Shown one piece after another: positions 54,819 to 64,000 of a DNA stretch of 64,000 bases. Each line of letters starts with the position of its first letter. Position 1 is the first letter of the stretch. Source of the stretch: Bryopsis sp. KO-2023 (Eukaryota; Chlorophyta; Ulvophyceae; Bryopsidales; Bryopsidaceae); assembly GCA_030272585.1 (NCBI GenBank), contig BSYQ01000002.1, forward strand, positions 4,340,001-4,404,000. Reading direction: 5' to 3'. Made by a program: the position numbers and the translations under genes. The notes below the pieces were generated by a model, which had not been told where the DNA came from, ran no database searches, and saw nothing but the letters and a program-made list of their open reading frames with translations.

Positions 54819-55238
54819 TCAACATTTTGGGCACTTGTACCCACGCTTTACAAAACATTTAGTGCAGCGGAGACAAAGGCATTTGCATCCGCAACTTTGC
54901 ATTATGGTGTCCATTTGGTCTTTGCGACCCAAACATTTGTATCCAACACATCTCTCTGTAATCTCCGCGCAGGAGCCCGTGGATTCGCAATCGCTGACCT
55001 TCGACGACACCGTGCGTTCGCTCAAACAGGCGTTGGGTAATGAACGGCGGTTGGGTGATGAACTGGAACGTGAAAACCACCCGTGTGCTTGCTCCACGAC
55101 TAAGGTAGCATCTCTTACAAGAGATGAGGTAACTGTCTTGGTCCACCTAACCTTGACCATTGCTGCTACATCTGCAGCATGACAGAGGTTACAATGTGTG
55201 AAGTTACCGACTCCCGGGTACCCCTTCTCCTTGTTCAC
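54819..55238 (-). CDS. RING-like Cys-rich ORF, C-terminal exon or remnant
   Basis: A minus-strand frame without ATG. Its last 50 residues have the spacing of a RING finger: KCLGRKDQMDTIMQSCGCKC, then LCLRCTKCF, then GYKCPKC and the stop TGA. That gives C-x4-C, a C-x-C-x-C-x2-C core and a final CPxC. RING fingers of this C-terminal type occur in E3 ubiquitin ligases. The final Cys codon and the stop fall exactly in the first six bases of the 23-mer that bounds the chromovirus. Upstream on the same strand is an acidic, coiled-coil ORF (55,564-55,235) that may be an earlier exon. On the plus strand a competing frame (54,980-55,110) also looks protein-like, so the assignment is uncertain. Confidence 0.38.
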   Translation of the reverse strand: MNKEKGYPGVGNFTHCNLCHAADVAAMVKVRWTKTVTSSLVRDATLVVEQAHGWFSRSSSSPNRRSLPNACLSERTVSSKVSDCESTGSCAEITERCVGYKCLGRKDQMDTIMQSCGCKCLCLRCTKCFVKRGYKCPKC

Positions 55239-55564
55239 TGATGTAGTAAAGCCCCAGTTGTTTTCATGGTCGCCTCCTCCAGCGGCCCAGAAACCAGACT
55301 AGCCACCACCACTTGCTGCTCTTCTGATGCTTCGTCATTCTCTTCACTTTCGTACTCCTCCTCCTCGCTATTCTCACAAGTATCTGGAGGTTCTGACTGG
55401 GTGGAATGGGTGTGAGATATGTCCTCCGAGGGCTCGAGTCCCCCACCCACACCACTTTCAGGCTCTTCAATCTTGGGGGCCATTTTCACCCAACGTCGGA
55501 ATCGGTCCAGCTCCTTGCTTACCGTCTTGTCGTGCTCCTTTGTTCGCTGCAACTCTTGCTGCAA
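55235..55564 (-). CDS. Coiled-coil and acidic ORF, unknown
   Basis: A minus-strand frame open from about the border of the inverted repeat. A heptad-like start (QQELQRTKEHDKTVSKELDR) is followed by an acidic stretch (NSEEEEYESEENDEASEEQQ). It stops just before the RING-like frame, which is in another phase. Together they could be two exons of one gene interrupted on one side by the inverted-repeat element and on the other by the chromovirus. No family recognised, and no ATG in the open part. Confidence 0.33.
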   Translation of the reverse strand: MQQELQRTKEHDKTVSKELDRFRRWVKMAPKIEEPESGVGGGLEPSEDISHTHSTQSEPPDTCENSEEEEYESEENDEASEEQQVVVASLVSGPLEEATMKTTGALLHQ

Positions 55565-55575
55565 TTCACGAATTT

Positions 55576-56893
55576 TAGACGCAGTCTACATAGGGAGTAG
55601 TGGATAGTGTGTTCTAAAAAGAAAAAAATTTTATAGTGGCCCACCGTAATAGTAAAGAATCATCATCAATTTACCTTCCAAACAGTTTTCATCGTCGAGA
55701 AAATGCTTGTTGTCTTGCCTCCTGGTCGTAGCCATATGATATCTTCCATAGTGAGCCGATATTTAATTTCGTAGCATTAACGTCAATAGCGTGTTACTCA
55801 TTGTATTGATACGAGTCATATCTACATCATCGTTATCTTTCATGAACTTTCTCGAGTAACTTCAACAATGCTGGAGAGCTTTCAATTTTCAGTTTTTTCA
55901 TGTAGATCATTTTATTTGATAAAATTAAAGAAAAAGTATTGTTCATTTTAGCCAAGAGTTTTATGATCTTCCCGGCCTCACCATCAAGTTTCTTTCTATC
56001 CTTCGAGGTGCGTACTTTTTGATATGTGAGTCAATAGCTCATGATTATGCTTAAACAATAGTGGGTGAAGTCATATACCCGAACCCAGAGAAAACAAGCC
56101 AGGCTTGGGGACGTAAAGCCAACAAGCGCTCATGGATTAATCTGCAATGCCTTGATTAGTAGGCTTTCAAACATTACGGTTTCTCTTGTATACTTCAACC
56201 TATCATCGGGAAAACTTTTAATGGTCGCTCACGCTCAGAGTCTGACCTCTTCTCAGAGGCTTAAGCATAGTATTATAATGCGGCTAAAACCAGAGCACAA
56301 CTTGCGATTCGTGACCGCATTGTAGCTTTGTACGTCATATATACATATAGGGAAGATGTAACAAATATTAGGCTTGATAGAAAGTTAAACTTTGATATGA
56401 ATAATTGACAATACATCATGCGAGCTTTTTTGAAAAACGTTCGAGATTCACACGAATTGTAATGAGGTCTAATGAGGGGTATAGTTATAGGCACTAGCCT
56501 GCCCACAGCAGTTTGAATACACAATTTACACTTGACCGTCCTCATCATGCGGGAAGAGTATACCATTCCGGCCGTCAGATAGCTATTGTTACAATAAACA
56601 TGTTATATCCGTTCTACAACTCCTACATACAACTCTTCGATAGGTGGATTATAATTGTGTTAATTCCGTCCGGAATCATCTAGGTAAGGTATAATGACTA
56701 CGGTGGTTTGGTGGAGGGTCAGGCTTGTGTGTTGCAAGTGCTTTAATTAATCGGGTAAATAATCTTGAGAATCAAGTAAATGTGCTAGGTGTATTCGTCC
56801 ATAATATTGCAAGACTCGATATCCGAGCTATGGCGGGTAAAACTTGAGGATCAAATGCAATATTACACTTCTTAAATGAAGTGCTCTTCGTTA
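55576..56893 (-). repeat. Right copy of the 1.3-kb inverted repeat
   Basis: Reverse complement of 434-1775 with scattered substitutions and small indels. On the plus strand the 85-codon frame (56,065-56,325) matches the left copy's minus-strand frame closely, with an in-frame 3-base insertion. The left-copy frame starting at 1509 is closed here by TAA. The end near 56,889 reads CGTTA and the other end near 55,576 reads TAGACG in place of TAACG. Confidence 0.8.
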
Positions 56894-57052
56894 CCGAGCG
56901 CTCGGAATCTTTCCTTCTGGCTCTGAGTAGGGTTTCACTTTGCCCTTGGTTTCGACCTTTTTATTCTGAACCGCGTCCGAGATCTTCCTAACGGTACAGC
57001 CTAGTTAGGGCACATCCACCCGTGTGCTCTTCCGCTTCCGCTTCCCGATGCT

Positions 57053-57130
57053 GACGCGTACGCTGAAGCGTAACTTGTCAGTGTGCTTCAGTCGTCTCAC
57101 CCACCAGTGATACGCTTCAGCCTACGCGTC
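57053..57130. repeat. 22-bp inverted repeat (hairpin)
   Basis: GACGCGTACGCTGAAGCGTA at 57,053 and its near-complement at 57,109-57,130 (20 of 22 positions match), with a 34-base spacer. It lies about 160 bp beyond the right inverted-repeat copy. Function unknown. Confidence 0.8.
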
Positions 57131-58516
57131 CGAGATTTCCTTGACTAATGGGAGTGATACGACTCTCAAGTCACACCAACCCATATACTGGTTGCGTCCC
57201 ACCCACCTGGACTCAACGCCCCTGAAGTTCGGAAAAAGTGCGGTTTGGTTCGGAGCGTTCGGAACACTGGTGAAAGTGAATTCTTTTTCATGTGATTAAT
57301 GAAATGTGGGGGGTGCTTGGATTGCAGCATTGATATTAATAATTATACAGAATTTATACAGGACACAAATCAATTGATTTCAATCAATTATATCGCAATT
57401 GTTTTTACAGCACAATGATCCATCTATCTAAGCAACCCAATCCACCACAATGCCCCCCAAAAAAAACCACTGCACCTCCCTTTCACCCAGTTGACTGGAA
57501 ATAGTGAACAATAGCCATCAATTTTCATAAAGTGCATGATTCTTTCAAGCAAGACCAAATCAAAATTTTCTTCTTCCCACTTCATCTTCTACTCCCACCC
57601 TGTTTACTCAAGCCGCTCTCATGTTGAAGTGCAGTTTGGATGGCAAAGGAACAAACAAGAATCATTTTTAAAGAATACCCTCAGCTGTTTTTTCTCTGTA
57701 GGGCAGCAACGAATGCATCAATAATTTAACCCCATAAGCAGACTCACACAAGCAAACAAGAATTTTCCGGTTTCCTTTCTCAGGTAAAAAAATACCCTTG
57801 TAAAGACAAATTCCAGAGATCATATCAATGTGTGCTCTGGTCCTATTATCTATGTCGCCTTGCTAGCTGACTCATTTTACATCTCACTCATCATTACAAA
57901 GATTAAGGATTCCAACCTCCATTCAACTTCACAACCTCTACTTTTCTTTGGAGCTCTACCCCAATTCAGCCCCCCATCACCCAAAACTCAATTGTTCTCC
58001 TAAACATTTTCCAGTTCCCCTACTCCCCTTGCAATCGATCCGAGGAGATTGAATCTCTTCTTAAGCATGATGTTGCGTATTTTATCTAGATCATTTAGCA
58101 TCTAAGAGCAACGCTATAAAGTTGGCTTTTGCAAATTGCTTGTCAAATATCTTGGGGTGTAGGTGAAACGGAAACAGGGAGAAAAAGTAGTCCGCGAGAT
58201 CTGTGGGGGACGTTAGCGATGCTATCCGCCCTATCCTGTTGATGTCCAAGTCTGATCTATTATGGTTCGTTTCCACGTTCGATCCGTCCTGACCGTTGTT
58301 CATATTTGAACGATGAGCGTAGTGAATGACGAATATTAAAAGGCTCAATAGCCTAACTACGGAAGATGAAACTTTTGTGTGAATTGCAATCTTGTACGCT
58401 TTAGATAAACTATTCCGCTCAACTAAGCGCTCAAATTCTCGTGTGTTCTTTTAGGCAAAGACAATAGCATCCATCAAGTAGGATATCGTTACCAGACCTG
58501 GGCGCCGGCAAGTTTA

Positions 58517-58545
58517 AAAGGACCGGACCGGACCGGAAAACCTTT
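58517..58545. repeat. Short GGACC tandem run
   Basis: AAAAGGACCGGACCGGACCGG followed by AAAACC and a further ACCGG. The same motif builds the array at 47.7-48.1 kb. Confidence 0.8.
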
Positions 58546-61500
58546 ACTAGACCGGATTTGACCTTTGCAGTCAGTATAAACCCTTCATAAAATTTCCCAC
58601 CTCCGACAATGAATGGTCTATCTCAAAGTCATACCATCTGCTTAATGCAATCGAAAATGAATCAATGTAGAAAATAGCGTTATCAAGGCCCGTTGTCGAA
58701 GTAAGCAAAACCTCTAATTCCTTCTTGATAGCTAGGTAGTCCGCTGCTCCTAGAAGCAATAACATCCCCGGTGGTGGCCCCAGAATCAAGAGTTTCCTCG
58801 GTGCGGGCATTTGTGCCAACACGTTGCACCAAGGCGCCAACGACCAACGTGAAGTTGGGAGGAGCGTGTGTCGCGCCTAGTGTTGCAGTTCCCCCACTAT
58901 CCGTGATAGGAGTCTTTACGGCGGAATTATCCATGGCAAGTCCCTCTCCAACCAAGGCGTCGTCATTTTGTCGTAGCCCTCCGTCGACCACTCCGGCGGA
59001 TAAATCTCCCCACCTACCTGGTCACGGGTGTCGCAAAACAATATATCGTTACTATTATGCCGAAACAACAATTAGTACTTATGTCGCACTCCGGTCATGG
59101 TCGGCAACCTTACTAGGCTTGATTTTTGCCCACATTAAGCGCATACCATGACGAGCTTTCCATCTTTAATGTTTTCCATGATCGTTTCTTTTTAATTGCC
59201 CTCTTAGGGTTGCATTGCCTCCTCTAGTGCGTTTGGTGCTTTTTCTCCCTCCTCCAACGTTTCTCTTGGGATACGAACTTATTAACATCCCCGTCTATTG
59301 AGTAGAATCCATATCTTGGGGACCAGAATATCAAAGCAAACCTTTACCCCTCCTGAAATAATACGAAGTACCTCTTTTGACGTTGCAATAATTCCCACTA
59401 CGTTACATTCTATTGTACCTTAGCAGTAGTCTATTGTGAAAATAGGTCGTCGCCATTTGATTTGTCTTGGTGTGTTCCGGCTTCGGTTGGAGTGAATGTT
59501 ATTGTTCCTTAATGAACTGCTTTCGGTTGCCTTACAGTTTTTGACGGTGACTTCGAATAGTCTTTCGATAGGGAATCAAGGGTTTCTACCATTTATATTC
59601 GTCTAAATTGCCATGGTGTTTCGAAGAATCGAATCTTCTAGTACATGAGCTTCCAAGCACTTGGGTGGCTCTCCAAAGAGTCGACCGCAAGAAGCAAGAC
59701 CTTCAATGCCTCGACAACCAACATCGAAGAGCAGTACAAGGTTAAAACATAGGGTTCAAAACTCTGACGAACCAGACCTTGTGTATGAGGAGAGCATAAG
59801 ACGGTCAGCTGTCCTGTACAACTATCAAAGTTTGTGCTCATTGAAGGTGATCGGATCACAATATATGTTTTTTTCAGAGGCTCAAAAGCCATATAGCAAA
59901 AGTCAATATCAAGGGTAGGAAAAACTTGGGTCGTGGGGGTGAAAGAGTTGCCATCAATATCAACCAGAGTCCTCAAGATTATCGAGGCTCATGAACGTTC
60001 TATCTTGTACCCTCTAGCCTAGTTCTTGAAGTTTGGATTCGCTTCTAAGTTCATTTAATCTACTTCTAGATTGCGATTAAATGCCTCCAGGTGCGTACCG
60101 GTGTTCATAGACTAATGACTAAAGGGAAGCTTCTAATGTTGACCTTGCAACAGGAAAAATTGTTATGGTCGCTCTAGTCACTATAACAAAAATAGAAATA
60201 CGATGTGTTTGTGTTATTATTCCAACGGAACTTGCTTTTTCTTCGATTTTGTCAGAAAGTAAAGGCATTCATTTTTTCGGTCTTTCCATAAAGAACGTTT
60301 TTTTCCGTACAATGAGAAAGAATCTGTAAGTTTCAAGGCGTTCATAACGTGTTGTCGATACGTTTAGAGACTTGCCAATAGAATTCGAATTCATTTAAAG
60401 ACTTCGGTACTATGTAATTTAAGAGACTCAAAACCACACCCTTCGATCAAATCCAAATGTGGCATTCTCAAATTCATAGAAAAAGGGCACTCTACAAGAA
60501 AGTGGTCACTATATTTCGGGCTCCAAACCACGACTACACGCACACTCCTCTGTGTATTAGTCAGCAAAGCCGTGGGGACGCGGAACATCTTTCAAGCAGC
60601 TCCTAAAGCTTGATAACAATCCTGATCAGCGTCAGAAGAAAAGTACGCAAAGTCTAAACTCCAAAAGCAATGGGAGCTTGTGGGTGGGTGAGGAGCTGCT
60701 AACGGATCTATTTTAAAAGCCAAACGCGCGAATTTGTCCAGTAACATACTTGTGTGATATTAATTAAGACAATGATGTGTGGGGTGAAGATAAGATCCAC
60801 ATGATATTTGTTTGATCTTCTTAACCAACGTTTCTCAAATTTTCTGCAGGCCTAGAAGAAGGGGGTTTTCATACCTAGGCCATGTAACCCAATATAATCT
60901 TTATGATGTTGATTTTCTGTTGGACCTATTTGGATTTTGTTTATAAAATCTTGTTTTCATGATGAGAGCAGCGCTATATCTTTCTTCCTTTAGTGAGGAC
61001 AAGCTTTCGCTTCATGTCATTTCTCTCTACAATTGTGCCATGCATGTGTGTTTTTTCCGACGCAAAATCTTTGTCAATCAATAATTTTCTCAACTTGCGA
61101 TAGTATTATGTGCCTGGTATGGTAAAGAAGATATCGTTTCTACACCAAGTCGATACCTTCCGAAAAAAGCTTGAATTCGCTTGCCCTTGGGGCCACCACA
61201 CCTTGCAACAATCTGCATCCGAGGATCGATGGGGGAAGCCTATTGGAGTCATACGCTATGCGCCAATAAACTCTTTATCCTCAATCCATCAAGTACCACG
61301 TTTTTGTGAAGTTTTCCGTTCTCTTGGCGTTCAAAGGCCATGAGTCCTCACCAATAACTACAGAGGTCGCGTGGAAACAATTAACAATGAGGTGACATGA
61401 ACAAAGCCATCGCGTCATTAACCATCACACGCTCGTCAAGTACAGATTTTCAAAGCAACTCGATTTCCATATGGAATACGCACAAAGTTTGAATCGTTTC

Positions 61501-64000
61501 AAGAGAAGTGTGTATATTTGTGCCTCATCAGTAGTCAGCTTTTGGATTGCACCGAGGTTAGTAGGGCAACCTGAACAAAAAATAATAATTTGAATGCCGC
61601 CCGACCTGAATCTCCCATGTGCCCGAACCTGGCCAACCACTCTTGGAGCAATTGTTGCTCTCCTACCAAAGTACATAGTTTTTGGCCTTGCCTCACCCAT
61701 ACCACTGATAGTTCACGTGTACCTCGAAGGGGTTATTGATGGTCCTAATTGAATAGGTTCCAGTTTTCAGAGCAACAATGATAAAAGAATAAAGCAATGG
61801 GCGAATAGGAGAGGGTATTACCTTGACAAATCTTTTCAAAGTCTAATAGGTGTGATCGAACCCCGTTTCTTTCCAATCATAATTTTGAATTCGGTCTACC
61901 ACTTCTTAATAGGTTGGAAGACCTCATCTATCGACACCTTTGGCATAGTAGTCATTCCAGAATACAAGTGATGGCTTCGAGACTCACATTTTAAGAAAAT
62001 TTCTGGAAGTTGGATTTGGCCGTGTGGAGTGGTTTTCGAAAACGTTTTGCGTCATTTAGGGTGTAAGCGCCAACAAGGAGGGTGCCCTCGGCACCTAATT
62101 TTGCCCCCTCATTGCTAGAACACACCTGCCCAATAGCTTGGTGAACCACCTTCCACATCGCATCGTACTTCACTCCCGTGCAGACCAATCAACGCTTTCA
62201 TTCGCTTCACAAATCCCTCGCTGGTTCACTTCAGCGTTCATGAGAAATGGCTTCTAACAACCGCTTTTCGAGTTCAAAACCATTCGATTGACAAGTTGCA
62301 TCGAGCTTGTGTCAAGGTCAAGGAAATATATGTGTTGTTTTTAAGAGATTTAAGATTGAGGTCGGCAATGCACGTAGCCCCCTTTACTAAAAAGAGTGTG
62401 TTCTCATATAATCGTCCAAGCTCAGTTTTCCGATCTGTTGCAGAGCCGTAAGATTCGATCCACTTCCCGATGTACTGAGGTGGAGGTCGGCATGTTTTTT
62501 GTTTGCCTCATCAACGCGTGTTGACGTTGGTGACAGTACCCTAAAAGTATGGTCTAGAGCGAGGGGACGCCATTTCACAAAAACGTTCTATTCCATCCGT
62601 CCTCACACTTCCGTCTTCCCTGAGCTAGAACCACATCAAAAGGTAACTCCATGAGTCCTAGGAAAAATTGTCCCTCCGTATTGTGCCATCCATAGAGATC
62701 ATGCAAAAAACATACACGCTCATTGCGATAATCGCATCTGAACCATCATGTTCAAAGTTTGAACAATTCGTGGATATTCTTTTCTCTAAATGTGTAAGGT
62801 TTTTTTAACATTGGCATAATTTTTGTTGCTCCTTTTATCACCCTTTTACACTCAACACTAACGATAAAGATTCCCACAAAAAAAATTTCACGCTTCATGT
62901 CCCACGAGTCTTACACAATATCGAAAATGTTGCCCACACCACTAAAACTAATTTTGAACCCTTCAAGACCCCCATTCTCCACTATTGTATGTGCGAGCGT
63001 TACACCATGACATTGATCGAATCTTAGTTGTCATAACACAAGCCTTCATTGCCGAGATACCAAATCGTGAAACCTCTCTTCATCAATAGTTTACCTCTTA
63101 AACATCTGCAATCGTCTCAAAAACGTTAAGGACCTCTTGAAATATGTTGCCGTGAAATGTGATGCTTTTCGTATTTTCATAATCAACCTTTCAAGAATGT
63201 GCCGCTCGAAGCCAACTTGTAAAGAATCCTCGTTGCAGCCGTGATCTCGGACCATAATTCGTCAAGATGCAGTGAACTACCCAGCCCCTAGTTCGGGGCA
63301 TAATATTAATGCTCTGCCGGGCCCCAAGTTTTCTCTTCACTGTGGAATTCCCAACATCTTCTTTCTCCAATTTAGTTCTCTCTGCTCTTCTTTTATCAGC
63401 CCAATTTTTTAGGTGAGGAAGATCAAGTCCGAGGATTTTATGCCTCAAAGAGTGCATCAAGGACCACACAAAGGGTGTCCGAATGCAACCGATCTTCCTC
63501 ATATATCCTTATCTCGATTTTGCAGAGATCCTATTGGAAAAGCCGTAATATTTGTGGATTTAGGTAGAAGGCCATCGGGGGCAAAGAAAAACTTTCGAGT
63601 GTTTCTGCAACTTTAAGGTGGTGCTACTTGTTTCGCCTAAATGGTTTCAAGGAATGTCCTCCAAGGTTTCGCCAGTTTTCCCTCCAAAGACAACCGGAGA
63701 GAGCTCTATGCCATAGCTCGTTTGTGCAACATTCTTTTACCCACATGAAGTGCACTTAATTTCAATACATTTTTTTTCTCGTCCTAGAAGCGTCGTATGA
63801 TATTAAGTAAATCACAAAGAGTTTGTCTAAACCTTTTGCTTTTTTTTTTAAACCGAAATTAATACTTATACCGGAACCAACCCAGGATTCGGTCGGTTCT
63901 AAGCGACCTAATATAAAATAGGCATACACTTCCCGGCGCACAGAGACAAACGTTAACGGCCTAAAACTTTTATGTACGCGTGCTTGAAAATGTTGTTCAT

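Larger units (their letters stand above)
48122..54824 (-). mobile_element. Chromovirus (Ty3/gypsy LTR retrotransposon with chromodomain), nearly complete
   Basis: Minus-strand order: 5' LTR remnant (to 54,757), primer-binding site TGGTTTCGGAGC (54,755-54,744), two accessory ORFs, gag, pol, an untranslated part holding a ~68-bp direct repeat (48,736-48,668 and 48,640-48,572), polypurine tract (48,313-48,299, AGAGGGAGAGGAA), and a 3' LTR starting TGTAAC at 48,298. The 5' LTR remnant ends GTTACA, the matching inverted end, so the intact LTR is TGTAAC...GTTACA. Each LTR is incomplete: the 5' copy lacks its start and the 3' copy its end. The only sequence they share is an exact 23-mer (54,802-54,824 and 48,122-48,144). 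Pol is open over 1,412 codons, so insertion is recent or selection kept it open. Gag has a frame break. Confidence 0.9.
56894..64000. other. Right flank, no gene supported
   Basis: About 7 kb of decayed sequence. Minus-strand frames near 58.6-59.0 kb (KKELEVLLTS region) and 61.4-63.5 kb have protein-like stretches but with stops, no splice context and no recognisable domain; I suspect old retroelement remnants. The visible structures are the inverted repeat at 57,053-57,130 and a short GGACC run at 58,517-58,545. Confidence 0.35.

Overview
This is a eukaryotic nuclear window. Two genes are split by GT-AG introns in consistent phase, and the rest is dominated by LTR and non-LTR retroelements, miniature elements, minisatellites and homopolymer runs. 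I cannot name the organism. Intron lengths (80-427 bp) and repeat content would suit a repeat-rich protist, alga or early-branching opisthokont, but nothing seen is decisive.

Layout. 1-7,950: decayed repeat sequence with remnants of a reverse transcriptase and a Gag, plus the left copy of a 1.3-kb inverted repeat (434-1775). About 7,950-37,750: a block of different texture, full of poly-A/T and poly-G runs. It carries a ~1-kb dispersed repeat family with an internal tRNA-like segment (four copies), a complete 704-bp TRIM element with target duplication (13,617-14,320), a deleted LINE (20.4-21.3 kb), a minisatellite, and the only two convincing cellular genes, both on the minus strand. These are a 6-exon gene ending in an F5/8-type-C (fucolectin-like) domain (28,637-26,471) and a 9-exon gene for the C-terminal part of an XMAP215/MOR1/CKAP5 microtubule polymerase (34,521-30,213), which is interrupted by one in-frame TGA. 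37,750-47,250: decayed sequence again, with a TA-flanked miniature element and a remnant integrase tail.

47,250-55,575: a short basic-protein ORF, a CCGGTCC-rich array, and a nearly intact chromovirus (Ty3/gypsy with a C-terminal chromodomain) on the minus strand at 48,122-54,824, bounded by an exact 23-bp direct repeat. Just upstream of it are two minus-strand ORFs, one acidic/coiled-coil and one RING-like. 55,576-56,893: the right copy of the inverted repeat. 56,894-64,000: decayed sequence with no supportable gene.

No operon-like or obviously new multi-gene system is visible. The most unusual points are the lone TGA in an otherwise phase-perfect TOG-domain gene, the boundaries and extra ORFs of the chromovirus, a primer-binding site shared by the TRIM and the chromovirus, an intron built almost entirely from a miniature element, and the abrupt changes in sequence texture near 8 kb and 37.7 kb.
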